Origin: Halomonas gemina
Lineage (GTDB): Bacteria; Pseudomonadota; Gammaproteobacteria; Pseudomonadales; Halomonadaceae
Reading direction: 5' to 3'
Assembly (NCBI RefSeq): GCF_023554995.1
Contig: NZ_JAMJPK010000006.1
Span: forward strand, 248,001 to 312,000
Length of the DNA stretch: 64,000 nucleotides
Below, one piece after another: positions 16,475-25,348 of this stretch. Below the pieces are notes generated by a model. That model had not been told where the DNA came from. It saw only the letters and a list, made by a program, of their open reading frames with translations, and searched no databases. Both the position numbers and the translations under genes were made by a program. Position 1 is the stretch's first letter, and the number at the start of each line of letters is the position of its first letter.

Positions 16475-18067
16475 ATGAGCGTACAAATGAAAGAAAAAAA
16501 GAATCAAGAGTTGAACATGAGTCGCCGGACACTCCTTAAGGCCGGAGCGGCCGGAGGTGTGTTGGCAATGATACCAGCCTGGGCCTCAAAGGCATTTGCT
16601 GAAACAGGATGCAGTGAACTGACAGCAGCGATTACTGGCTTCACTACTATCAATACCCTGGATCCATCGCAAGCGACTCTCATTCCTGAGTTCTACGTTC
16701 TCTGGGGTGTCTTCAATAGTCTCGTCAAGTTCAATGAGAACATGGAGATCGTTCCGGATCTGGCGGAAAGCTACGAAATTGTCAGTCCAACCGTACTGAG
16801 GTTCAAGCTTCGCGACGGCGTCAAATTCCATGACGGCCATGATGTCACGGCTGAGGACGTGAAGTTCAGTCTCGAACGTACAATGGATGAAAGCCAAGGT
16901 TCACCCCATCGTAACAAGTTTGAAGCGGTATCTGAAATAAATGTGCTGAATCGGGTTGAACTCGAGATTGTCACGCGTGAGCCTTTTGCGCCCATGCTGA
17001 GTTACTTGAGTAATACTAGAACAGGAAGCCAGATCGTTCCGAAACATCTTCTCGAAAATGGAACTCCGAGCGACTTCTCGACCTCACCGGTCGGAACTGG
17101 AGCCTATCGGGTCACCAACATGGAGGCCGGAGCTTCCGTGACACTGGAAAGTTTTAACGAATATTTTGTTGCCAATCAGCCAAAAGTATCTAAGATAAAC
17201 ATACCCTTGATTTCAGAAGAGAGCGCAGGCGTCAATGCTCTACTCGGCGGTAATGTAGATATAACGAGTACGGCCCCATTCTCTGATGTCAAAAATCTCA
17301 AGGACGATTCAAGGGTACAGGTGCTGAGCTCGCCCGGCGTCAATACACGCTTTATCAGCCTAAATACGAAGACTGCTCCCTTTGATGACGTCCACTTCCG
17401 GCGAGCAATCTCTATGGCTTTCAGCCGCCAGGCAATGGTAGATGTCGTGCTCTTCGGCGAAGGGAAAGTCGCCAAAGGAGTGATTCCAAGCTCGATCTCT
17501 TGGGCAAGCCGTGATACGTCATCTGACATCCTGAACATGGATGCCGAAAAGGCGAGGGAGGAACTATCAAAATCTGCATATCCTGCCGATATAGAAGTTA
17601 AGCTTCTGACATGGGGGTCTGGCTGGTGGAAACGGTTTGCTGAAGTGTTTGCTCTGCAGGTCAATCAAACGCTTGGCACCAATATTTCGGTTGAAGTGTC
17701 GGAATCGGGAGCGGTTTACCAACGAAAGCAGAGCGGTGATTTCCAAGCTAGTATTTGGGGGTGGCTTGGGCTGATCGACCCCGATGAGTATGCGTACGAG
17801 ATATTGCATACCAAGGGATCGAGAAACTACGGCGGATATTCGAATCCTGAGGTCGATTCTCTGCTTGAACAGGCCCGGCGTGAATTTGACCAGTCCGTGC
17901 GTGGCAACCTTTACCGTCAAGCAGAGTCGATCATGCAGGAAGATTGCCCTGTCATCCCGTGTTTCGAAAGTAATATACATAATTTGCTTGCTCCTGATGT
18001 TCGCGGTTTTAAGCAATTGCCTTATTCAGCTTTCGGCTCACAGTTTGCCTCTATAAGCGAGTGTTAA
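16475..18067 (+). CDS. Peptide/nickel-type ABC transporter substrate-binding protein with Tat signal
   Basis: 530 residues, family 5 extracellular solute-binding protein. The N-terminus carries a twin-arginine motif (MSRRTLLKAGAAGGVLAMIP about residues 15-34, cleavage near AFAET), which implies export in folded form. Family segments include LWGVFNSLVKFNENMEIVPD and LRFKLRDGVKFHDGHDVTAE. AAGGAAA precedes the ATG at 16475. It is the receptor of the transporter encoded by the four following genes and would bind an oligopeptide, glycoside or other solute in the periplasm. Use of Tat rather than Sec is somewhat unusual for the family. Confidence 0.9.
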   Translation: MSVQMKEKKNQELNMSRRTLLKAGAAGGVLAMIPAWASKAFAETGCSELTAAITGFTTINTLDPSQATLIPEFYVLWGVFNSLVKFNENMEIVPDLAESYEIVSPTVLRFKLRDGVKFHDGHDVTAEDVKFSLERTMDESQGSPHRNKFEAVSEINVLNRVELEIVTREPFAPMLSYLSNTRTGSQIVPKHLLENGTPSDFSTSPVGTGAYRVTNMEAGASVTLESFNEYFVANQPKVSKINIPLISEESAGVNALLGGNVDITSTAPFSDVKNLKDDSRVQVLSSPGVNTRFISLNTKTAPFDDVHFRRAISMAFSRQAMVDVVLFGEGKVAKGVIPSSISWASRDTSSDILNMDAEKAREELSKSAYPADIEVKLLTWGSGWWKRFAEVFALQVNQTLGTNISVEVSESGAVYQRKQSGDFQASIWGWLGLIDPDEYAYEILHTKGSRNYGGYSNPEVDSLLEQARREFDQSVRGNLYRQAESIMQEDCPVIPCFESNIHNLLAPDVRGFKQLPYSAFGSQFASISEC

Positions 18068-18086
18068 AAGAGGGCGACAAACCAAA

Positions 18087-18119
18087 GGGCTCGATAACAG
18101 CCTTGTTACTATCGAGCCC
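18087..18119 (+). other. Intercistronic hairpin after the binding-protein gene
   Basis: GGGCTCGATA pairs perfectly with TATCGAGCCC across a 13-base loop, between the binding protein and the first permease. There is no U-tract, so it more likely stabilises the upstream mRNA or partly attenuates than terminates. Confidence 0.6.
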
Positions 18120-18138
18120 AAACCTTAATGGGTAAACT

Positions 18139-19095
18139 ATGCCTGCACATTTAAAATACTTCTTATCGCGTTTTCTGGGTGCCTTAGCTACTATTGTGGT
18201 TGGGTCCTTTCTAGTCTTTATGGTCATGAAAGCCGCGCCTGGAGATCCTGCTCTCACAGTACTGGGTGACTTTGCCACTCCAGAAACAATAGTGGAGTTT
18301 AATAAAAAACATGGCCTTGATAATCCTCTTATCATTCAGTATCTGGACTGGTTCAATGGCGTAATTCGCTTCAATTTCGGTCAGTCATTAACTATTTCCA
18401 GCGGTCAAGATATAAGCGACTTGTTGGCATATCGACTTCCCAATACCATCACCATCGGTATCTATTCCATTGTAATCGCTACTCTTGTTTCCCTCGTCTT
18501 GGGAACCGCCGCTGCACTGAATCGTGGCAAACTGACTGATACCGCAACGACATCCTTTTCTATCCTAGGCGTGTCAATGCCGGATTTCTGGCTAGGTTAT
18601 ATGTTGATATTGGGTCTATCCATTAATATCGGATTATTTCCAGCTTATGGTTTTATATCACCCTTCGAGTCAATCTCAGGGTCTTTGCATTCAGGGTTTT
18701 TACCAGCGCTGGCGATAGCAGCCCCCATGGCTGCCGTGTTTTCAAGAACGTTAAGAGCCTCTTTGGTTGAAAACCTTAATCGAGACCATGTGATTGTGGC
18801 CAAATCCATCGGTCATTCCTACAAGTTCATATTTTTACACCATGTCTTCAGGAACTCCATTATTCCATTCGTAGTGGTCATCGGGCTCCAGGTGCGTTAT
18901 TTACTCGGTGGTGTTGTTATCATTGAAAAGATATTCGGAATTAATGGTATAGGGTCTCTCATGGTCGAAGCCGCCTTCGCAAGAGATTACTTTGTTGTCC
19001 AGGCGTGTGCAGTCGTCTTTCTAGCTACAGTCCTTGTCATCAATTTTATTGTTGACATGATTTGTGTTCTGCTAGACCCTAGGAGGGCCAGCTAA
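18139..19095 (+). CDS. Peptide-type ABC transporter permease (DppB/OppB family)
   Basis: 318 residues with six predicted membrane helices. DppB features are the N-terminal helix followed by APGDPALTVLGDFATPE, the PDFWLGYMLILGLSINIGLF segment with FPAYG, and the LGGVVIIEKIFGINGIGSL segment near the C-terminus. It is one half of the inner-membrane channel. Its partner gene begins one base after its stop. Confidence 0.92.
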   Translation: MPAHLKYFLSRFLGALATIVVGSFLVFMVMKAAPGDPALTVLGDFATPETIVEFNKKHGLDNPLIIQYLDWFNGVIRFNFGQSLTISSGQDISDLLAYRLPNTITIGIYSIVIATLVSLVLGTAAALNRGKLTDTATTSFSILGVSMPDFWLGYMLILGLSINIGLFPAYGFISPFESISGSLHSGFLPALAIAAPMAAVFSRTLRASLVENLNRDHVIVAKSIGHSYKFIFLHHVFRNSIIPFVVVIGLQVRYLLGGVVIIEKIFGINGIGSLMVEAAFARDYFVVQACAVVFLATVLVINFIVDMICVLLDPRRAS

Positions 19096-19096
19096 A

Positions 19097-19930
19097 ATGA
19101 ACTATAAATTTTTATTAAAAAATCATTCCGCACTTGCCGGAGCTGTAATTACTTTGCTGTTTTTGTTGGCCATCATTTTCTGGCCTGTAATTTCCCCTTG
19201 GAGCAGTAGCGCACATGATTTTTTAAACGTTCTGAAGCAACCGTCATTTCAGCATCCTTTTGGGACAGATAGTCTAGGAAGAGATGTTGCCACACGAGTA
19301 TTCGAAGGTGCACAGGTCTCGCTATTGATTAGTCTGTCAGGCGTTATAATAGCGATGATCATCGGTGTGAGTATCGGGCTTTATGCGGGCTACCGAGGCG
19401 GCTACTTCGATCTGATCGTCATGCGCGTTGTGGACTTGTTTTTTGGCTTCCCCGCTTTCGTGCTGGCGCTTTTCCTCATGGTAGCGCTTGGCTTTGGAGT
19501 AACGAACGTGAGCCTTGCGATCATGCTGGTCTACTTTCCGATCTTTGCCAGGATTACAAGGAACACGACCGAGGTCGTCAAAAACGATCATTTTGTGCAG
19601 GCAGCAATGATCATGGGGCAGAGCACACGGCGCATACTGTGTCTTGAAATTCTCCCGAATATCTCGGCCCCGATACTTGTGCAGGCGAGCGTAGCCGTAG
19701 CCTTTGGCATAGTGATCGAGTCAGGACTGTCGTTCATTGGCCTGGGGGTACAGCCGCCTACCGCTTCACTGGGTGTCATCATGGCCGATGGGCAAGAGTA
19801 TTTTCGTCGAGCGCCTTGGGTCATGACCCTGACGGGCCTGGTCATCACTGCCTTGCTACTTGGACTCAACTTGCTAGGCGACGGCCTGAGAGACCTTTCT
19901 GATCCTCGGCTAAAAACTCGGGAGTCTTGA
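19097..19930 (+). CDS. Peptide-type ABC transporter permease (DppC/OppC family)
   Basis: 277 residues. DppC hallmarks are HPFGTDSLGRDVATRVFEGA after the first helix, and the C-terminal ESGLSFIGLGVQPPTASLGV segment. It forms the channel with the preceding DppB-like protein. Gene order is binding protein, B, C, D, F with minimal gaps, that is, one operon. Confidence 0.92.
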   Translation: MNYKFLLKNHSALAGAVITLLFLLAIIFWPVISPWSSSAHDFLNVLKQPSFQHPFGTDSLGRDVATRVFEGAQVSLLISLSGVIIAMIIGVSIGLYAGYRGGYFDLIVMRVVDLFFGFPAFVLALFLMVALGFGVTNVSLAIMLVYFPIFARITRNTTEVVKNDHFVQAAMIMGQSTRRILCLEILPNISAPILVQASVAVAFGIVIESGLSFIGLGVQPPTASLGVIMADGQEYFRRAPWVMTLTGLVITALLLGLNLLGDGLRDLSDPRLKTRES

Positions 19931-19932
19931 AC

Positions 19933-20913
19933 ATGAAAATGCTCGATGTGAAAGGACTGAATATCAGCTTTGCTCTGGATTCCAGTTCGATAAATATTTG
20001 TTCTGATGTGTCGTTCAGCCTGGCCCAAGGGAAAGTGCTTGGCCTTATCGGCGAGTCTGGTTCTGGTAAAACGATAACATGCAAGGCCATTCTGGATTTG
20101 CTCCCAGAAAATGCGGAGGTAGAAGCCAAGGAAATCAGCTTCAAAGGTCAGAACCTTTTGGGCTTGAATCAAAAGGAATTTGATGCCATGCGAGGCACGG
20201 CCATGGCCATGATCTTTCAAGATCCCGTTGGTTCATTCAACCCCGTGAAGACGATCGGGTGGCACTTCTTGCATGCAGGAAAACGGCGAAACCTGAAGCA
20301 GTATGGTCGGGGTAGAATCTTCGATGACGCAGAAGCGGCCTTAAAGGAGGTTGAGATTGCTAACCCCAGAGAGGCACTGAAAAAATACCCTCACCAGCTG
20401 AGCGGTGGAATGTTGCAACGTTGCCTGATTGCTCTGGTGCTCTTCTTGAAGCCGTCTCTGATCGTTGCCGATGAGCCGACGACCAATCTAGACAATCTTG
20501 TCGAGCGACAAATTGTTGATATCTTTGACAAGCTTAGAAACAAAATTGATGCTAGCTTCATCTTTATTACTCACGACATGACCATCGCAGAACAAATCAG
20601 TGATGAGATTGCTGTCATGTATGCCGGACAAATAGTCGAGCATGGCAATACTGCAGACATTATCGACAATCCTCACCACCCCTATACCCGGGCCTTGATC
20701 AATACGGCCAGGGAGCTAGAGAGCGACGTCGACGTCTTGACGGAAATTTCCGGTGATATCACATCGGGTCTCGGTGTTCATGACAAATGCCGGTTTGGTC
20801 CGCGTTGCCCCCTCCACAGTGCGGAGTGTGATAAGCCGATCGAGCTGAGGAACATTGGAAACCATGGGCAAGTCCGCTGCATTAAAGCCGAGAGCTTTGA
20901 GGGCCATGTATGA
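19933..20913 (+). CDS. Peptide-type ABC transporter ATPase (DppD/OppD family)
   Basis: 326 residues from ATG 19933, which has GGAG eight bases upstream. Walker A is GESGSGKTI, the signature is LSGGMLQRCLIALVLFLKPS and Walker B is LIVADEPTTNLD. The C-terminal oligopeptide-transporter extension with four cysteines is visible (C in DKCRFGPRCPLHSAEC and VRCIKAES), as in OppD/DppD proteins, where it may carry an Fe-S cluster. It energises import together with the next ATPase. Confidence 0.92.
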   Translation: MKMLDVKGLNISFALDSSSINICSDVSFSLAQGKVLGLIGESGSGKTITCKAILDLLPENAEVEAKEISFKGQNLLGLNQKEFDAMRGTAMAMIFQDPVGSFNPVKTIGWHFLHAGKRRNLKQYGRGRIFDDAEAALKEVEIANPREALKKYPHQLSGGMLQRCLIALVLFLKPSLIVADEPTTNLDNLVERQIVDIFDKLRNKIDASFIFITHDMTIAEQISDEIAVMYAGQIVEHGNTADIIDNPHHPYTRALINTARELESDVDVLTEISGDITSGLGVHDKCRFGPRCPLHSAECDKPIELRNIGNHGQVRCIKAESFEGHV

Positions 20914-21860
20914 ATACCATACTCGAATTTGACGATGTCGTAGTGCATTTCCAAGCACGTGGGAACTTGCTTTCCACGTTGTCCGGAAGGAAATCAGGCT
21001 TCAATGCGGTGGATCATGTAAGCCTGACAGTCGATAAAGGTGAGATACTAGGTATTGCCGGGGAGTCTGGTAGTGGTAAGACGACAATTTGTAAAGCAGC
21101 TCTTGGCCTGCACAGTACAGCCAGTGGGGCTATCACCCAGGAAGGCAAGCCATTATCAATCAATAATGGATCACTGCAGATGATCTTTCAGGATCCATTG
21201 TCGTCTCTTAACCCGAGACAGACCGTGGCCAAATCACTCGAGACCCCCCTGAAGTTACACAAAGATGATAATAAAGAAAATATTGATGAGACCATCGACA
21301 AGCTTCTTAACGATGTTGGCTTGAATGAAAAGTTTCGTAACAGGTTTCCCCATGAGTTATCTGGAGGGCAACTGCAGCGAGTGGCGATTGCCCGTGCATT
21401 GGCAACAAAGCCGAAAATCATCTTCGCTGATGAAGCCGTCTCGAAACTTGATGTCTCTGTTCGGGCTCAAATTCTGAATCTCTTGAAGAGTCTCAGGGAC
21501 AAGTACAATCTGACTATTATATTCGTTACCCACGACTTGCATGTTGCGCATTTTTTATGTGACAGAATTGCCATTATGTATTTCGGAAAATTGCTCGAGT
21601 TGGGGCCGACGAAAGAAGTCTATGCCAACCCCTGTCACCCCTATACGCGAGAGTTGCTGGGTACGCTAGACCGTGACAACCATGTCATTGCAAGTACGCG
21701 TGACATTTTCAATCCCCTCAGTGATGATGTCAGGCCTTGTCGATATCTAAATCGATGTCCTCATGTAATGGATGAATGCAGGAAACTGCATCCAGATCAT
21801 TACCCTGTCGGCCCCGAGCATACGGCGGCCTGCTATCTATTCGACAATGAGGATGATTAA
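20910..21860 (+). CDS. Peptide-type ABC transporter ATPase (DppF/OppF family)
   Basis: 316 residues; the ATG overlaps the previous stop (ATGA). Walker A is GESGSGKTT, the signature is [20 protein letters not shown] and Walker B is IIFADEAVSKLDVS. The C-terminal Cys-containing region (RPCRYLNRCPHVMDECRKLH) is that of DppF/OppF. It is the second ATPase of the heterodimeric importer. A nucleotide variation is seen after Walker B: VSKLD in place of the more common TSALD. Confidence 0.92.
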   Translation: MNTILEFDDVVVHFQARGNLLSTLSGRKSGFNAVDHVSLTVDKGEILGIAGESGSGKTTICKAALGLHSTASGAITQEGKPLSINNGSLQMIFQDPLSSLNPRQTVAKSLETPLKLHKDDNKENIDETIDKLLNDVGLNEKFRNRFPHELSGGQLQRVAIARALATKPKIIFADEAVSKLDVSVRAQILNLLKSLRDKYNLTIIFVTHDLHVAHFLCDRIAIMYFGKLLELGPTKEVYANPCHPYTRELLGTLDRDNHVIASTRDIFNPLSDDVRPCRYLNRCPHVMDECRKLHPDHYPVGPEHTAACYLFDNEDD

Positions 21861-21864
21861 GGAT

Positions 21865-22626
21865 ATGAATAATTCAGAGGCCGATGTGAAAACGTTTACG
21901 GCCCTTATCACAGGAGGAGAGCGGGGGATTGGGGCGGCTATCACCCAGGCCCTTCGGCAAGACGGAATAACGTGTACCGTGACGGGGAGGTCAAAGGGTC
22001 GCCCAACAGATCTTCATCCCGATGTGAATTACGAACCATTGGACTTCCTTGTCCAACGCAGTGTTGAAGATTTTCTGGGGTATGCCTGTGAAGATTTAAA
22101 GCCAGATATTCTTGTCAACAATGCAGGTTTCAACTTAGTAGCGCCCATAGCTGAAATGTCTTCAAGCTTACTTCGAGACATCATGGAAGTAAACCTCATT
22201 GGTCCATACCTGTTAACACAGGCATGTCTCCCTGCCATGATTGCCAATGAGTGGGGACGTATTGTGAACATTTCATCCATCTGGAGTGTTATTGGAAATT
22301 CAGGGAACAGCGCATATTGTGCTTCGAAATTCGGTATTGACGGCTTCACGGCATCATTGGCGTCCGAGGTCGCCGACAAAGGTGTTCTGGTCAATGCCGT
22401 TGCGCCAGGATACACAGCTACGGAAGCTCTCAAGTCCAAGTACAGTCAGCGTCAGATTGAGGAGGTGTCCAGACACATTCCGGTGGGGCGCCTTGGTGAG
22501 CCCGAAGAGGTAGCCGAATTAGTTTCCTGGCTGGTAAGCCCAAAGAATGGCTATGTGTCAGGCCAGAATATCTGTGTCGACGGGGGGCTGACACGAACGT
22601 CTCATCCGCTTCGAAGATGGAAATGA
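21865..22626 (+). CDS. Short-chain dehydrogenase/reductase (SDR)
   Basis: 253 residues from ATG 21865. The NAD(P)-binding motif is ITGGERGIGAAI (TGxxxGIG, about residues 14-25), NNAG is at about residue 88, and the catalytic Ser (NISSIWSV) and YCASK follow, so the enzyme is complete. The C-terminal GYVSGQNICVDGGLT ending is typical of FabG-like classical SDRs. It closes the transporter operon in the AT-rich island and may oxidise or reduce the imported compound or a product of the GlpD-like enzyme. Alternative ATGs at 21847 and 21853 would overlap the previous gene. Confidence 0.87.
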   Translation: MNNSEADVKTFTALITGGERGIGAAITQALRQDGITCTVTGRSKGRPTDLHPDVNYEPLDFLVQRSVEDFLGYACEDLKPDILVNNAGFNLVAPIAEMSSSLLRDIMEVNLIGPYLLTQACLPAMIANEWGRIVNISSIWSVIGNSGNSAYCASKFGIDGFTASLASEVADKGVLVNAVAPGYTATEALKSKYSQRQIEEVSRHIPVGRLGEPEEVAELVSWLVSPKNGYVSGQNICVDGGLTRTSHPLRRWK

Positions 22627-22640
22627 TCCGTTGAGGAACG

Positions 22641-22666
22641 GGACCTGTACGTTCGCGTACAGGTCC
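22641..22666. terminator. Hairpin between convergent genes
   Basis: GGACCTGTACG and CGTACAGGTCC form a perfect 11-bp stem closed by TTCG, a very stable tetraloop, between the SDR gene (plus) and the LysR gene (minus). GAAAAAATCC follows on the plus side. A bidirectional transcription end is the likely role. Confidence 0.7.
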
Positions 22667-22693
22667 GAAAAAATCCTTTCTGGGGATTTGTCC

Positions 22694-23611
22694 TCATACA
22701 GCGTCCAGCATTTTTTGTGCATCGTTTATCACTAAATCTCTTTTTGCACGTAACAGCTGTAGAAATTCGGAAGCGGTACGAGATAGGGGCTGGTGTTTTG
22801 GGTACAGCAGCCCTACATGAAACATGATCTGTGGTTCGAATCTTCGGAACGCGATACTTTTTTCTGCATAATCATGAGCAGTGAACATATCCACCATTCC
22901 TATACCGAGTCCGCGATCAATTAGTTCGCACAGTCCTGAAGCATACAGGGTTTCACATACCACTCTTGGCCTTATGTTGTGTCTTGTCAAAGATGCATCG
23001 AGCAGCTTTCTTCCCACTGCTTCTGGTCCCAGACATACGAGTGGTACACCCGAGAGATCGTCGGGCCTGATGATGCGTTTCTTGGCCAACGGATGAGCCT
23101 CAGGTATGGCAATGACATAGGGTTCGACAGAAAAGTCCTCGCTATCGAACCCGAAGCCCTCGCACGGAAACTCAGCTAGCCCCAGATCGACTTGCTGTGA
23201 GGTTACCCATCCTTCAACCCGCATCGATAATTGTAGGTCGTAGCGAATCGCCACGTCTGGCTGCTTCCTCGAAAAATCGACGACTACATCGGGAATAAAT
23301 GAAAGGCCGAGTGCAGGAAGGCAGGCGACGTGCAGGCTTCCCATACGTCCAAGACGTATGTCTTCTGCAACTGTTGAGAGTTGATCATAGCTGCTAAAAG
23401 CCTTCTGCACCTCTTTATAAAAAAGCTGTGCTTCTACTGTAGGGAGCAGTCTTCCAGATCGTCTGTCAAAGAGGGTTATAGATAATGTCTGTTCCAATGA
23501 ATCAATTAATCGGCTGACAGCAGGTTGGGAAATGCCCATCAACTCTGCTGCACCGCTGACTGTACCTGTTACCATGGTTTCCCGAAAAGCCTGAAGCTGC
23601 CGCCAGCGCAT
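22694..23611 (-). CDS. LysR-family transcriptional regulator
   Basis: 305 residues with N-terminal helix-turn-helix MRWRQLQAFRETMVTGTVSG and AAELMGISQPAVSRLIDSLE, then a standard effector-binding domain. It is convergent with the transporter/SDR operon and lies between it and the integrase, inside the AT-rich island. It is the likely regulator of the island's catabolic genes. Confidence 0.87.
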   Translation of the reverse strand: MRWRQLQAFRETMVTGTVSGAAELMGISQPAVSRLIDSLEQTLSITLFDRRSGRLLPTVEAQLFYKEVQKAFSSYDQLSTVAEDIRLGRMGSLHVACLPALGLSFIPDVVVDFSRKQPDVAIRYDLQLSMRVEGWVTSQQVDLGLAEFPCEGFGFDSEDFSVEPYVIAIPEAHPLAKKRIIRPDDLSGVPLVCLGPEAVGRKLLDASLTRHNIRPRVVCETLYASGLCELIDRGLGIGMVDMFTAHDYAEKSIAFRRFEPQIMFHVGLLYPKHQPLSRTASEFLQLLRAKRDLVINDAQKMLDAV

Positions 23612-23758
23612 TGTTGTATTTCCTCTGAAATCTCGTTCACTAGTTGTGGTCTATAGATAGTTTGTTCATCCTGAGTTTACCCTGCATTAATCGCCCCGGG
23701 TATTTTAGACACTCATCAGGCTCTACATGTTGTGCCAGTGGTATTCGATGGTGAGTGC

Positions 23759-25000
23759 TCAGCTCTCCTCACGTGCTTCCTGGGCTTCGTTGATGGCGGG
23801 CTCCACCAACTCGGCCACTTTGGTCAGGGCCTCTTTCCTTTCATCGAAGTAATCGTGGCGGTCGTAGATGCCCTGTACTCCCTTGAGCTTGTGATTCAGG
23901 CAACGCTCCGCGACATGACCCGGCACGCCAGCAGCAGCCAACAGGCTACGGAAGGTACGGCGCAGGTCGTGCACGGTGAACTCGGCGATATCGCCCATTC
24001 TGTTCTCTGGCTGCGGCTTCTTTCCGGGCTCCTTGCCGAAGAGCTTCGCGATGGCGCGATTCAGGGTGTCCTTGCCCATGTGGGGCCGCTTGCTGCTGCG
24101 GCGGCTGGGAAAGACGTAGGGCGAACCGCAGGCGCGGGTCTTGAGCTCTTCCAGCCATCCGATGGTTTCCGGGGGGAGGGGAATGACAATCCGGGTGCCT
24201 GTTTTGCTGCGCTCTCCGGAGAGCTTCCACTGGCCTTTCTTCAGATTGAATTCTGACCACTGGGCTTCGGTCAATTCGGTCTTGCGCACCCCCAAGACGA
24301 GCAGAAGCGCACAGGCGAGGTAGTTGTCGCGACTGAAGCCGTCGCTGTTTTCCCTGAAGACCTGGAAGACATGGCGAATCTCATCGAGGCTCAGTGCTCG
24401 GTCGCGGCTTTTCTCGATGCCGCCTGCGTCGTTGACGTTGAAGGCCGCTGCTGGGTTGTAGGTGAGTAGACCCAGCTTGATGGCGTGGTTAAACAGCTGC
24501 TTCAGGTACATCAGGGTGTCGTTTGCGATGGCCGGGCGGCCACTATCGGCGACCTTCCTGACGATGGCCCGCACGTCCATGGGGGTGACGCTATCCAGGG
24601 TGAGGTGCCCGATGGAGGGCGCGACCTCCTTTTCGAAGATCCGCTTCGGGATGTTGGGGTGCTTGAGGCGCTTCTCCAAGTCCTGGAACCAGTCGCTGAA
24701 TAGCTCCTTGACGGTGTGGATGGCGACCTGCTCTTTACGCTTACGCTCTTCGATGGGGTCGGCGCCGTTGCGGATGGCCTTCCGGGCCTCTCCAGCCTGC
24801 TCGCGCGCCTCAGCTAGGGACAGGTCCGCGAATTTATCCAGCGTCATCTCACGACGCTTTCCAGCGACGGTATACCGAAGCATCCAGTAGGGCGCTCCCT
24901 TACCGGGGATCATCAGGTACAGGCCGTTGCCGTCGTTGTAGCGTCCCGGATTGCCGTCCTTGATCAGGGCCTGGACCTTCTTGGCAGTGAAGCTACCCAT
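23759..25000 (-). CDS. Tyrosine recombinase, P4-type integrase
   Basis: 413 residues, the usual size. The N-terminal arm-binding domain of the P4/DUF4102 type is evident (MGSFTAKKVQALIKDGNPGR, then YNDGNGLYLMI and a SLAEAREQA segment). The catalytic domain has the first Arg in VLGVRKTELTEAQ, the box II HDLRRTFRSLLAAAGVPGHV, and the nucleophile Tyr in GIYDRHDYFDERKEAL. It is transcribed away from yicC toward the island interior. The region between it and yicC carries four arm-type repeats. The enzyme probably integrates the island at the yicC 3' end and looks intact. Confidence 0.92.
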   Translation of the reverse strand: MGSFTAKKVQALIKDGNPGRYNDGNGLYLMIPGKGAPYWMLRYTVAGKRREMTLDKFADLSLAEAREQAGEARKAIRNGADPIEERKRKEQVAIHTVKELFSDWFQDLEKRLKHPNIPKRIFEKEVAPSIGHLTLDSVTPMDVRAIVRKVADSGRPAIANDTLMYLKQLFNHAIKLGLLTYNPAAAFNVNDAGGIEKSRDRALSLDEIRHVFQVFRENSDGFSRDNYLACALLLVLGVRKTELTEAQWSEFNLKKGQWKLSGERSKTGTRIVIPLPPETIGWLEELKTRACGSPYVFPSRRSSKRPHMGKDTLNRAIAKLFGKEPGKKPQPENRMGDIAEFTVHDLRRTFRSLLAAAGVPGHVAERCLNHKLKGVQGIYDRHDYFDERKEALTKVAELVEPAINEAQEAREES

Positions 25001-25170
25001 TACCCCTCCCAGAGAGCGCCATCAAAAAATTTGAAACAAATGTTTGAGTACTTGGCGACCAGGGTAGGGCACGCCGCATCAAGTGCATGTTTACACAGCC
25101 TATGGCGCCTGGCTGGCAGGGGAGGGCTGTCACTGGAAAGGGTGGCCAGGCTCGGGGTGAGCGTTTGAAG

Positions 25171-25242
25171 TGGGGAGTACATTTTGGGAAAAGTGCCTTT
25201 TGGGTGGGGAGTAAGCCAGTGTACTCCCCATTGTACTCCCCA
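25171..25242. repeat. Cluster of integrase arm-type repeats
   Basis: TGGGGAGTAC occurs at 25171-25180, TGGGGAGTA at 25205-25213, and the reverse complement GTACTCCCCA at 25221-25230 and 25233-25242. Four copies of a 9-10 base motif in both orientations between integrase start and chromosomal attachment site are what a P4-type integrase arm-binding region looks like. The remaining sequence up to the yicC stop (25243-25348) includes TAGACATCCATAGACAGTCC and TGTGGACATC near the presumed crossover. No gene is seen in 25001-25348. Confidence 0.65.
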
Positions 25243-25348
25243 CTTGGCGGTGGCTTAAGCTAGATTTTCGTAGACATCCATAGACAGTCCACACTTGATA
25301 TTGCATAAAAAACAATATGATATGGATGGTGGTAGAAGTCTGTGGACA

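Larger units (their letters stand above)
14600..25348. mobile_element. Putative genomic island integrated at the 3' end of yicC
   Basis: From about 14.6 kb the DNA is visibly richer in A and T and has codon use unlike the flanking GC-rich genes. The segment carries cargo (GlpD-like enzyme, peptide-type ABC transporter, SDR, LysR) and ends with a P4-type integrase followed by clustered arm-like repeats, directly at the last codons of yicC. The 3' end of yicC is an established attachment site of mobilizable genomic islands in vibrios and enterobacteria. The right boundary (about 25345) is well placed. The left boundary is an estimate from composition and no direct repeat was found, so the original element could extend further left. 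Confidence 0.6.
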
